Source: Leptospira stimsonii (GTDB lineage Bacteria; Spirochaetota; Leptospiria; Leptospirales; Leptospiraceae). From it: a DNA stretch of 64,000 bases. The position numbers and the translations under genes were made by a program. Location of the stretch: the NCBI RefSeq assembly GCF_003545875.1, contig NZ_QHCS01000001.1, forward strand, positions 992,001-1,056,000, given 5' to 3'. Below the pieces are notes generated by a model. The model ran no database searches. It was not told where the DNA came from and saw nothing but the letters and a program-made list of their open reading frames with translations. This document shows positions 22,573 to 32,010 of the stretch, in pieces (the stretch's first letter is position 1; each line of letters opens with the position of its first letter).

Positions 22573-22604
<32 letters not shown>

Positions 22605-22688
22605 CCCGAATTTCCTTTGCCTTTCTAAAACGAAAATATATCATCGTTAGATGAACATTCTTTCATTTTGAATTTGGAGAATCAAAAC

Positions 22689-23392
22689 ATGCAGTCCTCA
22701 TACAATCGCCCTTTGCAATCGATCGGTCCTATTGAAGCCGTTTATCTTCCCGGAAATCCGGAAGCATACACGATCATTCTTTTTCACGGGTACGGAGCGA
22801 ACGCTTACGACCTTTCTCCTCTCAGCGCCTATCTTGATCTTCCCGAAGGAACCAATTGGCTTTTTCCAAACGGGATTTTGGAAATTCCGGTGATGCCCGG
22901 TTACAATGGAAGGGCTTGGTTTCCGATTGATATGGAAGCTCTTCAGAGGGCGATGGTCACCGGAGGTTATAGAGATTTCGCGGATCGATATCCTTCCGGA
23001 CTTGAGAGCGCGCGAGAGAAGGCGGTCGAGATGATTCGGAGTTTGGGACTCACTATGGATAAAGTGATTCTCGGAGGCTTTAGTCAAGGTGCTATGCTCG
23101 CAACCGATATCGCGCTTCATTCCGAGATCAATCCTGCCGGGCTTCTGATTCTTTCCGGAACTATGATCAGTGAAACGGATTGGAGGCGTTTGGCGGAAAA
23201 GAAGAGGGATTACAAATTTTTTCAGAGTCACGGAAGAATGGATCCTGTGCTCGGTTATGCGGCTGCGAAAAAGTTGGAACAACTTTTGATCGGAGCCGGT
23301 TGGAAAGGAGAAATGATCGCTTTTCCGGGTGGACACGAAATTCCTGAGATCGTACTTAGGGGAATGAACCTGTACCTCAGGAACATCACCGG

Positions 23393-23396
<4 letters not shown>
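22689..23396 (+). CDS. Carboxylesterase/phospholipase-like alpha/beta hydrolase
   Basis: The 235-residue product belongs to the phospholipase/carboxylesterase group related to acyl-protein thioesterases. ATG 22689 is preceded by TTGGAGA. Visible elements are the oxyanion segment LFHGYGANAYDL, the nucleophile elbow GGFSQGAML (Ser132), and the acid and base near HGRMDPVLG and PGGHEIP. No signal peptide is seen, so it should be cytoplasmic. The next gene overlaps its stop by four bases (ATGA). The substrate is unknown. Confidence 0.9.
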
Positions 23397-24070
<674 letters not shown>

Positions 24071-24226
24071 AAGGGAACTTTGTTCCGGTCTAAGATAGGG
24101 AAGCTGTATTCGGAATCTTTCTCTTTTGGCGTCGTACATTCAAAAAATAGCAAAAATATTGGAGAGCGATTAGAAAGCGATTTCCGTTTTTTGAAATGAG
24201 TGATACGCTTTTAGATCGGGTATTCT

Positions 24227-24655
24227 ATGACTGAAAAAAAAATCAAAGCCGAATTGTTCGGTAAAATTCCTTCTCCAAAATCAAGAAGAATTTGGTCGAA
24301 ACTGATTCCACTCTTGTTTTTCCTCCTTATCTTTCCCGCGCTGATGATCGGTAACAAAGTCCCCAACGGAGAATTGACGATCGATGGAAAATACAAATAC
24401 TATAACGTAGGCTTGCAGGATCAGTTCACGTTTTTAGAGATCAACGGGCAGATTGAAAATCTCTCAGGAAAGGATCATGCGGAAGCATTCTTCACGATGA
24501 ATTTTTACGACAGGGATGACGTCCTTTTAGAGTCGTGTCAATTCGCGGTTCAGGGGCTTCCCGCAGGACATAAGCGAGACTTCTACGCGAGTGCAAAGTA
24601 TGTGGACCCGAAACTGATCAAACGGTTTACGATTGAATTCGACGGAATTAACTAA
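24227..24655 (+). CDS. Membrane-anchored hypothetical protein, FxLYD-like
   Basis: The 142-residue protein has a basic N-terminus, one membrane helix (residues 28-44, IPLLFFLLIFPALMIG) and an extracytoplasmic beta-rich domain (TFLEINGQIENLSGK, EAFFTMNFYDRDDVLLES, and AGHKRDFYASAKYV). This pattern is like the small FxLYD immunoglobulin-type domains of envelope proteins, but the match is only by eye. The next gene, a lipid-anchored SPFH protein, starts 28 bp downstream, suggesting a two-gene unit. Confidence 0.75.
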   Translation: MTEKKIKAELFGKIPSPKSRRIWSKLIPLLFFLLIFPALMIGNKVPNGELTIDGKYKYYNVGLQDQFTFLEINGQIENLSGKDHAEAFFTMNFYDRDDVLLESCQFAVQGLPAGHKRDFYASAKYVDPKLIKRFTIEFDGIN

Positions 24656-24683
24656 TATAAAAAAGGAATATAAGAGATTACTT

Positions 24684-25493
24684 ATGAATAGGAAAAAATT
24701 CTTTCTCAGCGTTCTCCTGGTTTTCACTCTGCATTGCGGTTCCACGGTTCATCCCGGACAGATCGGATTGTTCTGGAAACCGTTCGGGATCACAGAAGTC
24801 GGTCTTAGTAAGGATCCGGTCTTAAACGGATTTTACTGGCTGTTGCCTTGGAATGATATTTATACGTATTCGATGCAATGGGATTCTCACAAGGAAAAGG
24901 TCGATGTATTGACGAACGACGACTTAAAGATCGACGTTCAGGCAGTCATTATTCTCCGCCCGATTCGTGAGGAAATTTATCAACTTCACGTCGAGGTTGG
25001 ACCGGAATATTATCGAAGTATCGTACAACCCGAATTTCGCGCATCGATTCGAAATATCGTTTCCCATCATCAGATGATTCAAATTTCGAAGAATAGCGCC
25101 GTACTCGCGCGAGATATCAAGACCGCGGTCATCGAAAGAACCAAAGGGAAACATATCGAAGTTTTCGATGTGATCCTCGATGATATCGAATATTCACCTA
25201 ACATGTTGCATGCGATCGAAGCCAAACTGACGAAACAACAGGAATTGGAGCAACAAAAATACGAGCTTGAAATCGCCGAGAAAAATATCGAAATCGCGAA
25301 GAAGAAAGCGAGGGCGGATGCGGAAGCGCAGATGATTCGAGCCGACGGTCAAGCGAGGTCACAGGCGATCATCAACGAAAAGTTAACTACGAGATATCTT
25401 CAATATAAGGCTTTTGATAATCCGAATTCTAAGATGATCTTCATTCCTCTCGATAAGAGTAACCTGCCGATTGTGGTGAGTCCTAAAGAATAA
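24684..25493 (+). CDS. SPFH-domain lipoprotein
   Basis: The 269-residue product starts at ATG 24684, not at the in-frame start at 24633, because this gives a signal peptide with lipobox LHC (Cys about 19). The SPFH domain spans about residues 25-190 (VDVLTNDDLKIDVQAVIILRP, then RASIRNIVSHHQM, then VIERTKGKHIEVFDVILDDIEY). A coiled coil follows (ELEQQKYELEIAEKNIEIAK, then ADAEAQMIRADGQAR). SPFH proteins scaffold membrane domains; lipid anchoring instead of a helix is less usual. Its 3' end converges on the DUF1564 gene. Confidence 0.9.
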   Translation: MNRKKFFLSVLLVFTLHCGSTVHPGQIGLFWKPFGITEVGLSKDPVLNGFYWLLPWNDIYTYSMQWDSHKEKVDVLTNDDLKIDVQAVIILRPIREEIYQLHVEVGPEYYRSIVQPEFRASIRNIVSHHQMIQISKNSAVLARDIKTAVIERTKGKHIEVFDVILDDIEYSPNMLHAIEAKLTKQQELEQQKYELEIAEKNIEIAKKKARADAEAQMIRADGQARSQAIINEKLTTRYLQYKAFDNPNSKMIFIPLDKSNLPIVVSPKE

Positions 25494-25514
25494 TTTTTGG
25501 GATCCCCGCAAAGA

Positions 25515-25554
25515 CCGCTCTTTCGAGATTCTTCTAAGAATCCGTAAAGAGCGG
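25515..25554. terminator. Long hairpin between convergent genes
   Basis: CCGCTCTTT (25515-25523) pairs with AAAGAGCGG (25546-25554), and inside it GATTCTT (25527-25533) pairs with AAGAATC (25536-25542) over a two-base loop. It lies 21 bp after the SPFH stop, and the TAG of the DUF1564 gene sits in its loop. It lacks a clean T run, so termination is plausible, not certain. Confidence 0.6.
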
Positions 25555-26043
25555 GTCCGGTTCGAATTCGATTCTTCGAACGATCGTCTTTTGAATTAGG
25601 TCGAGGTGCCAGACGTAACTGTAAGAGTCGTGGAGTGCGGGACATCCCACATTCAAGACTTTATCGATAGAGTCTCCGACCCCGGAAGCCTCGAGCCAGA
25701 AAAGATAGTTTAACATAAAACAGCGGGAGACACCGTGTGTCGCAGAAAGAAGTCCCAAGAGCGCCCAAGCCTCTGTTTCAATTCTTAGATTCACTCGAAC
25801 CAACTTCCCAAGGTCCTTCTGATAAAGAATCTTCCCGGCCTTTTTATTGATTCTTCTCTTAGATAACATAAACTTCTGATATCTTTTAAGAAGAGGAAAG
25901 ATTCTCTTCGGAAGGACTTTTCTTTCTTCCTTGGATAAGGAATTCAGGAAACTCTCGGGAAAAAGAATCGTTTCCGTTTCTTTTCGAAACGAAGAAAGAG
26001 CGGAATGAATTTTTCTTTCGGAATAAAGTATGATTGTCCCCAT
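25534..26043 (-). CDS. DUF1564 family protein
   Basis: The 169-residue protein matches the pattern I recall for DUF1564, a family abundant in Leptospira and of unknown function. Its features are a basic helical middle (LPKRIFPLLKRYQKFMLSKRR, then INKKAGKILYQ), then LVRVNLRIETEAWALLGLLS, ATHGVSRCFMLNYLFWLEASG, and a variable tail. The ATG has GGAGT upstream. Family members are often near mobile or plasticity regions, but here the neighbours are ordinary. Its stop codon falls in the loop of a strong hairpin. Confidence 0.8.
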   Translation of the reverse strand: MGTIILYSERKIHSALSSFRKETETILFPESFLNSLSKEERKVLPKRIFPLLKRYQKFMLSKRRINKKAGKILYQKDLGKLVRVNLRIETEAWALLGLLSATHGVSRCFMLNYLFWLEASGVGDSIDKVLNVGCPALHDSYSYVWHLDLIQKTIVRRIEFEPDPLFTDS

Positions 26044-26145
26044 ACTCCGAACGGTTCCTCACAAACTCAAAACGGACGATCCCAAAGGAGTCAAAATCGA
26101 TTTTTCGTAAAAATATCTTTATTTTTACGGATTTTTTAAAAACCC

Positions 26146-26355
26146 TTACTTTTGCAATTTCGAGCGGAAAAGAGGAAGAATAAGAATCGATAAAAAAAGA
26201 ACCAGACAAGCAAAGAGAATCAGAATTGAGAAGAGTTGCATCAGTAAGCCACCGTAAAACAAAGAGTAAGGAGGATCGAATCCGAAAAAACTTTGTAAGT
26301 GTTTTCCCAGAAAAAAAACAAAGATCGAAAAAAACAACATCCAAATCAGCGGCAT
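26146..26355 (-). CDS. Small two-helix membrane protein
   Basis: The 69-residue product has two hydrophobic helices (LIWMLFFSIFVFFLGKHL and LLMQLFSILILFACLVLFLS) and a basic end (FRSKLQK). ATG 26355 has AAGGAAG seven bases upstream. Overlapping frames are Ser/Phe-rich without a site, so this is the most gene-like reading. Function is unknown; it is possibly a single-gene unit between DUF1564 and WGR genes. Confidence 0.5.
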   Translation of the reverse strand: MPLIWMLFFSIFVFFLGKHLQSFFGFDPPYSLFYGGLLMQLFSILILFACLVLFLSILILPLFRSKLQK

Positions 26356-26438
26356 TCAAAATCTTCCTTAGCAAAAGAAAAAGGAATCGAAAAAAGCTTA
26401 CGAACCTCTTTTTCTCTCCAAGTTAAAAATTCCATCAC

Positions 26439-28664
26439 TCAATGGCTGATCAACGCGTGGAACTCAGGATCTTCTCGGAAATTGTCAAAGTCGCGATCCT
26501 TAAAATCGTTCTTCGGTTTCCCGAGAGCCAAGGCGATCTGCGTATAACGAAGCATCTCATCTCTATTTTTTTCCAAAGAATTTAAACAAGCCAGATTGAA
26601 AGCAAGACGGCTGTCTTTGATTTCGGAAGGAAGAAGGTTTTTCACCAAGGAAAGAAATTTTCCGCCTCCGTATTTGGCGATAAAGACGATGATATCTCCC
26701 GCAAAATATTCATTCGTATTGTACATCTTTCCGGAATCGTTTCCTTTTACGACGGACTTGGTGTTGATTCCTAATTTTTCATAGATTTCATGATAGCAGT
26801 TGAGGACCCAGCCCGCGACATCCGGTTTGTTTTCTTTTAAGAAACGATTCAAAGCGATGGAACTGATCTGCATTCCTAAGTCTCTTAATCTTTCTTTCTC
26901 CTCTTCTTTCGTGACCTTTTCTTTGTATTCCAAGATTCGATCGAATTCTCTTTTATATCGTTCCTCATTCTCATGAAAGTTTTGATCGAGCCTCTCGATG
27001 GATTCTTCCATCGTGCTCTTCCAAACGCCTGCGTAGTCCTCCATAACTTCGCCGACGATATCGTCCAAAAGTTCCTGATCTTCTTCCGAGATTTTCTTTT
27101 TCTCTTTAGCGGCTTTGTCCTTCGGGAAATATTCTTCGAAGAATCCATTCTCAATCCCTTTTTGAGAATGATAAACGACACTTGCTTCTTCGTCGTGGTA
27201 ATGCGAATACGCGAAATAAACTCCTTCTTCTTGCGGAATCTTTTTGAATTCTTTTCCGTGAGCGACGGAGACGAAATTTTCTATGGACAAGAACGCGAGA
27301 ATATCCCGAACGGAATTGTAATCGTCTCCGAGAATTTCCATGATCTGAATCCCGGAAATTTGTGAAGATTTATGATTTTCTAATATAAATTCGTAAAAGG
27401 AAGTGAAATTCAAAAAGTAATCGATAACGTTGGCCCCCTCCGAAATCGCTTCTTCGTAGTCATTCCCCGAATGCCAATCAAAACCGAGATAAACGATTTC
27501 TCCCGCGTCGTCCCAATAAGAATCAAAAACGAGAATTTTCTCTTTTACGACACCTTTTTTTCCAAGACCCTTTACCCATTTTAAAATCGTTCTATGAATT
27601 CGGAATGCGAGAGAGTGCCAGTCGAATTCTAAAATTCGTTTTGCGACCTCGGAATCGTTTTCGGAAACTTGAACCGCCTTGTGGGCCATAAATTCTTGAA
27701 ACCTTCTGGAGACGATCGGAGTTCCGTCGAACGGTAAATCCTCGTTCGAGTCCACATCGATATCTCGAACCCAGCGAGCAATTTCTCGGAGTAAGAATCC
27801 GCCCATTCCGTAACGAACCGCGGGAGGTTCTAAGTCGCAACTTCCGTGATCGACACAAGAGATGGCGGGTTCTCCGTATTTGTTTTTGATAAAGGGATGA
27901 TAGACGAGCCAGTTCTGGCAATCGTCAAAAGCGCCTAACGACTGTACGTCGGAGAAACTCTTTCCAACGATTTCGAGAGGGGCGATCCACCAACTTTCGC
28001 CTTCTTCCAGGACCTCCTTTTCCCAACTGGAATCGTCTTTCACTGTGGCAGGGAGCTCGGGTGAATTTGCGTTTGCGCTGATCCCTCGGATTGCAAAGGT
28101 CGGATAATCGTCTTCGGCGTGTTTGATTTCGACACCGTTGAAGATGCTAACGAATTCTGCCATGGATTTCGGAACGGAAGTATGGATTTTTCCCGGAAAC
28201 GGTTTTTGCCAACAAAGATGAATCGGAGTTTCGTCGTCGTATGACCAAGGTAAGGTGACAATCAATTGATCCTCTTCGATCTTTACGTCGGTAATTTGAG
28301 AAAGAATTTGATCCAGAAGAATCTTGCATTCTTCCGTTTCGATCAAAAATTGAAAGTGTTTTCGAAGCGCTTCTTTTTGTTCGGAAGATTCTACGATTTG
28401 ATTCCAGCTCTTTAGGAAGTTCGGATCGCCGGAAAGAATTTTGTATTGTGGGATTTCACTGGATTCTTGAAAACCTTGTTTCGATTTTTCTTCTACGAGT
28501 CTTTCGAATTCCTTACTGCAATCGTCTCTCTTTTCAAAATTAAGAATTCGTCTTTTCGCGACCGAACCTGTTTTTCCAAAAGAAAGAATAATGGAATAAC
28601 CGGACATCTCGATTTGCCAGAATGTCTCGAGTCCGTTCTGAGTATGAGTGAAATGTTTTCTCAT
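26439..28664 (-). CDS. WGR-domain protein with SMI1/KNR4-like region and helical C-terminus
   Basis: This 741-residue protein begins with a WGR domain at residues 1-75 (FWQIEMSGYSIILSFGKTG, ending KEFERLVEEKSKQGFQ); that fold is found in poly(ADP-ribose) polymerases and in bacterial proteins that bind nucleic acid. Residues about 130-340 look like an SMI1/KNR4 (SUKH) region (FVSIFNGVEIKHAEDDYPTF, then SWWIAPLEIVGKS, CVDHGSCDLEPPAVRYGMGG). The rest is acidic and helical, with a TPR-like end (LAFNLACLNSLEKNRDEML). No catalytic domain is evident. Function is unknown; no toxin gene lies next to it. Confidence 0.8.
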   Translation of the reverse strand: MRKHFTHTQNGLETFWQIEMSGYSIILSFGKTGSVAKRRILNFEKRDDCSKEFERLVEEKSKQGFQESSEIPQYKILSGDPNFLKSWNQIVESSEQKEALRKHFQFLIETEECKILLDQILSQITDVKIEEDQLIVTLPWSYDDETPIHLCWQKPFPGKIHTSVPKSMAEFVSIFNGVEIKHAEDDYPTFAIRGISANANSPELPATVKDDSSWEKEVLEEGESWWIAPLEIVGKSFSDVQSLGAFDDCQNWLVYHPFIKNKYGEPAISCVDHGSCDLEPPAVRYGMGGFLLREIARWVRDIDVDSNEDLPFDGTPIVSRRFQEFMAHKAVQVSENDSEVAKRILEFDWHSLAFRIHRTILKWVKGLGKKGVVKEKILVFDSYWDDAGEIVYLGFDWHSGNDYEEAISEGANVIDYFLNFTSFYEFILENHKSSQISGIQIMEILGDDYNSVRDILAFLSIENFVSVAHGKEFKKIPQEEGVYFAYSHYHDEEASVVYHSQKGIENGFFEEYFPKDKAAKEKKKISEEDQELLDDIVGEVMEDYAGVWKSTMEESIERLDQNFHENEERYKREFDRILEYKEKVTKEEEKERLRDLGMQISSIALNRFLKENKPDVAGWVLNCYHEIYEKLGINTKSVVKGNDSGKMYNTNEYFAGDIIVFIAKYGGGKFLSLVKNLLPSEIKDSRLAFNLACLNSLEKNRDEMLRYTQIALALGKPKNDFKDRDFDNFREDPEFHALISH

Positions 28665-28807
28665 GATAAAACCTAATTCTTAGATTGAAATGATTGAGTA
28701 CTTTCAGTATAACTTATCGCAGAGAAAATTGCCTATCGCGTTATATTCTGAAAAGAACAGAATTATACATCCAGAGATTACAACTCTTGCGAGTTTTCTC
28801 CGGGATC

Positions 28808-29521
28808 TCAGCTAGTTTTTGCGATTGCTTGAACCGGATCGGAAACGTGTCGAATGTCCATTCCCGTATTCAAACGGACCAATTCTTCCGCGATGTTGAC
28901 CGCATAGTCTCCCGTTCTTTCCAAACAAAGAATGAGACGATATACGTCCGCAAATTGATTCTTATCCAATCTTGGATCCATAACGAATTTTAAGAATGCG
29001 GATTGGCAGAGATTATTGATTTCTTCTTCGACAGAATGAACGCTTCCATAGAAACGATTTTTTTCTTCGACTAACGATTCCACTGCCATACCCACGATGG
29101 TAATTACCCTGGATAAAAGTTTATTTAGAATTTCCTCGTCGCAGAAAAACCGTTTCGGGATCAGTCCTCTTCGAAAACATTTCGCGCAGTTTACGATCTG
29201 ATCTCCCATTCTTTCTAAGTTTCGAGTGATCCGGATCGCGGAGAGGGCAAATCGAAGCGGATCTCTTTTTAAGATCACTTCTCCGTCGACTTGATCCATC
29301 CCCATGGAATTCCGATTTGCGACGGCTTCTAAGATCGCGTTTTGGGAAAGGTTGTCGTTTTGTTTTTCAAGGTTGTCGATGAGATCGTCCCGGTCGATTA
29401 GCTTTCTTGCAAGTTCGGAATCGTCAGCTTCCAAAGCGTCGTCGAGAATGAGTACTTGTTCGAGACAGAGCTCCGCCATGCTGTAGAGATTTTTGCGGAG
29501 GAAGTCAAACTTGGAAGTCAT
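28808..29521 (-). CDS. phoU: PhoU-like phosphate signalling protein
   Basis: The 237-residue product from ATG 29521 has the two-repeat PhoU architecture: helices ending in ITRNLERMGDQIVNCAKC near residue 95 and LILCLERTGDYAVNIAEEL near residue 210. The ExxxD residues are those that coordinate iron or zinc in the family. PhoU normally restrains the PhoR/Pst signalling of phosphate uptake. No pst or phoR gene is near, so it may serve a Na/Pi cotransporter or a distant system. Confidence 0.9.
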   Translation of the reverse strand: MTSKFDFLRKNLYSMAELCLEQVLILDDALEADDSELARKLIDRDDLIDNLEKQNDNLSQNAILEAVANRNSMGMDQVDGEVILKRDPLRFALSAIRITRNLERMGDQIVNCAKCFRRGLIPKRFFCDEEILNKLLSRVITIVGMAVESLVEEKNRFYGSVHSVEEEINNLCQSAFLKFVMDPRLDKNQFADVYRLILCLERTGDYAVNIAEELVRLNTGMDIRHVSDPVQAIAKTS

Positions 29522-29630
29522 AGAATTTATTAGGACCTGTAGATTTGATAACAAGGTTCCGCACGAAATTTAGCACGGAAAGTGGACAAAAGTTCAGGTA
29601 CTCAGAATCCTTCTTAAAAACAGGTTTTGG

Positions 29631-30065
29631 TCAAGAAGATTTTCTTTTGAGTAAGATCTTGTCTCCGATTTCCTGGATCTTTGCGGCTGGAATTTTCTTT
29701 CTCTCTTTCGAAAGTGGATTGAGGGATGTTTTCACGAGTAAGAATTCTAACTTTCCGTTTTTGGAAACCGCTTCTTCGACGAATCCGGCTTCGGAGCCGT
29801 CGCTGTTCAGAACCTTGAGGCCTTTGTATTTTTCAAAAGGAATCTTGTTCAAAAGAATCGCGTCCACTCCTAAAGTACGAACAAAGTCGATTCCGACAAA
29901 AAGGTCGGGTTTCATAAAGCCTTGATCGATCGTGATTCCGGTGATTCTTTTTTCGACACGATCGATATGGAGTTTGACCACAACTCCGAGAATCTGACCT
30001 TCCGGATCTAGGGCTTCCTTTCCGAGAATATCATCGGAAGTGATTATGTTACTTTCGTTTGTCAT
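29631..30065 (-). CDS. PRC-barrel-like protein (downstream paralogue)
   Basis: The 144-residue protein has two copies of a small beta-barrel pattern: DDILGKEALDPEGQILGVVVKLHID with RITGITIDQGF, then KYKGLKVLNSDGSEAGFVEEAV with KLEFLLVKTS. These resemble PRC-barrel domains, which occur in photosynthetic reaction centre H subunit and in RimM. It overlaps the upstream gene by 17 bases and ends before phoU. Function is unknown. Confidence 0.65.
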   Translation of the reverse strand: MTNESNIITSDDILGKEALDPEGQILGVVVKLHIDRVEKRITGITIDQGFMKPDLFVGIDFVRTLGVDAILLNKIPFEKYKGLKVLNSDGSEAGFVEEAVSKNGKLEFLLVKTSLNPLSKERKKIPAAKIQEIGDKILLKRKSS

Positions 30066-30498
30066 AATCTTTCTTTAATAAGACATTCTTAATGGAGGTT
30101 TCAATATCTTCGGGATAAAATTCGATTTTTGGGGAGAATGGAAATTTCCGAACCCAGAAACGGATCAGTTTGGAAGTTCCCGGTGAAACTTGAATCGAAA
30201 CTACGGATCCGAGAAGTCTCGCGTTTTTGTCGTAGACTCTTTTGCCGAGGAGGTTGCTCGGAGGATCGATCTTTAAAAGGATTCTTTCTTTGGAATCGGA
30301 CTTGAGATATTCTTTCGAAAAGTAAATTTTACGAAAACCCTTAAGGACGACGATTCCCGAGAGATTTCCGGAAAGAATACGGACGTCGATCAATCTTCCG
30401 GAGTTCTCTCCGGATTTGGAGAGAACGTTTTTTCCTAGGGAGGTCCAAAAACTTTTCGAGTCTTTGAATTCTTTTTCTTTATCCGCGAATAGAATCAT
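30049..30498 (-). CDS. PRC-barrel-like protein (upstream paralogue)
   Basis: The 149-residue protein has LSKSGENSGRLIDVRILSGNL followed by GIVVLKGFRKIYFS, and then SNLLGKRVYDKNARLLGSVVS with SKLIRFWVRKF. This two-strand-pair pattern is the same as in the downstream 144-residue gene, so the two look like distant paralogues that arose together. It is predicted soluble and cytoplasmic. It shares a 17-bp overlap with its neighbour, so they should be cotranscribed. The ribosome site is weak. Confidence 0.65.
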   Translation of the reverse strand: MILFADKEKEFKDSKSFWTSLGKNVLSKSGENSGRLIDVRILSGNLSGIVVLKGFRKIYFSKEYLKSDSKERILLKIDPPSNLLGKRVYDKNARLLGSVVSIQVSPGTSKLIRFWVRKFPFSPKIEFYPEDIETSIKNVLLKKDYDKRK

Positions 30499-30548
30499 CT
30501 GATTCCAGCATTCAGAAGAATTATAAAGAATCCAATTCTTTTTGTTTT

Positions 30549-30971
30549 TCAGATCATTCCGGAATTATGAAGAATCTGCCAGATCAAAGAGAGAAAACTT
30601 CCGTATTGAGTGACGAAGGCCGTAAAACGAATGTTAACCGCGATCTCGGAACCGGAACTCAAATGTGCAACTGTTTGGACAAGTCTCGCCCCTAAGATGA
30701 CTTTGGCGACGAGTGCGAATGTGGAATCGAGGACTCCCACAAAAGCGCCGATCAAAACCAAGGTTGCGAAGATCGGAAGGTTTTCCACGCAGTTTACGTG
30801 CGCTCTGTTCAATCTCCAATAAAAACTGCTTCCGTGCTCCACTCCGGAGGGAAACTCGTTCGATTTCTTTTCTCCTTTTAGGACCTTAAACGTACGAATA
30901 CTAATCACACCGATACCAAGAAAGATGGTCCAGATTGCGAAACCGATCAACGCGATGATTGCAGGATTCAT
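30549..30971 (-). CDS. MAPEG family membrane protein
   Basis: The 140-residue product has four membrane helices and the MAPEG signature (VEHGSSFYWRLNRAHVNCVEN, then LPIFATLVLIG). Family members are glutathione-dependent or related membrane enzymes; bacterial substrates are mostly unknown. GGAG precedes the ATG. It stands 50 bp upstream of the PRC-like pair on the same strand and may be cotranscribed. Confidence 0.9.
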   Translation of the reverse strand: MNPAIIALIGFAIWTIFLGIGVISIRTFKVLKGEKKSNEFPSGVEHGSSFYWRLNRAHVNCVENLPIFATLVLIGAFVGVLDSTFALVAKVILGARLVQTVAHLSSGSEIAVNIRFTAFVTQYGSFLSLIWQILHNSGMI

Positions 30972-31190
30972 TTTTTCTCCACTCTTTGTTTTTCGGAGAA
31001 TGGAATCATTCTTCTGTAAGAAGGCAAGTCGATTTTCAAATCGATCGCTTCTTCTTTCGAAAAGAATCCGTAGGGTTCACTGAAATTTAAAAAAGGAAAT
31101 CAAGTTTCGAAAACGAAAAAAAAACTTATTCATAGAAGGAGCGACTTTTCGATTCTCCCGATTCGCATATGGGTTATACGATTCGTATTC

Positions 31191-31748
31191 TCATTGTTTG
31201 GCAGAGATCAGTTCCAAAATATCTTTCTTTCGAATGATCGATTCGGAACTTCCGGCCGTGTTCCATTCGTACATTTTAAATCGAGAAGAACGTTGTAAGA
31301 ATATGATAAAATCCTGATTCTCCTCGTTTACTTCTTCCGAGGAATGATACGAAAGATAGATGGGAGAAACGGAAAGCCCGGTGCCGTAATAGAGAACGTG
31401 AAGTTCGAGAGAATTTAAGAAGTTCGCCGGTAGAACCGAGATGCTTCTCTCTTCGGATTCACCTTTTAAGATTTCCAGAATTTCGAAATGAGAGATTCTT
31501 CTTTCGAAATCGGGCACTTTTTTTTGAAGTGTTTTCCGAATTCCCAATTCCTTCAGGAGTTTGGAATGAATCTTAATTTTTGTTAGAGAAAAAGAAGGGT
31601 TGGCCGATCGGACCAAAAATATATACGGAGAACTTCGGACTAATTCTTCGAGAGTGATTGTTTGGTAGTGAATTTGGCTCATACAAAAAAAAGGAATCCA
31701 TAGAAAAATCGAAAGGATCAAGAAGAATTTGTTTTTAGAAAGATACAT
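31191..31748 (-). CDS. Secreted hypothetical protein
   Basis: The 185-residue product has a signal peptide (MYLSKNKFFLILSIFLWIPF, followed by FCMSQ). The body alternates strands and polar loops (QTITLEELVRSSPYIFLVRS, ERRISHFEILEILKGES, LSVSPIYLSYHS, DFIIFLQRSSRFKMYEW). The FEILEILKG and FIIFL segments resemble proteins that sit in the periplasm with a small beta-rich fold. It is a single gene. No named family is recognised. Confidence 0.65.
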   Translation of the reverse strand: MYLSKNKFFLILSIFLWIPFFCMSQIHYQTITLEELVRSSPYIFLVRSANPSFSLTKIKIHSKLLKELGIRKTLQKKVPDFERRISHFEILEILKGESEERSISVLPANFLNSLELHVLYYGTGLSVSPIYLSYHSSEEVNEENQDFIIFLQRSSRFKMYEWNTAGSSESIIRKKDILELISAKQ

Positions 31749-31955
31749 GCGGGAATTCCGAAACGTAATTTCGATATTAGGAATTACGAATTTTTCCGTC
31801 GAGAAAATCTCGAATTGTTAAATCGGGAACGGAGGAAACATTCTTTTTTCTTATCGAATATGACTTGAATTCTATCCCATCCGGATAGGATTTTCAAAAA
31901 ACGAATACTTTCAAAATTTATAATATTTTGTTCGGGTAGATTCAAATGGTTTCCG

Positions 31956-31970
31956 TTTTTTTTTTTTTTT
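31956..31970. repeat. Homopolymer of 15 T
   Basis: Fifteen consecutive T lie between two genes, 40 bp upstream of the GTG of the BNR-like pseudogene. Such tracts change length by slippage and could alter promoter spacing. Confidence 0.9.
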
Positions 31971-32010
31971 GATCGAATGGAATCGAAACTATTTTTCGAT
32001 TTTTTCTTCC

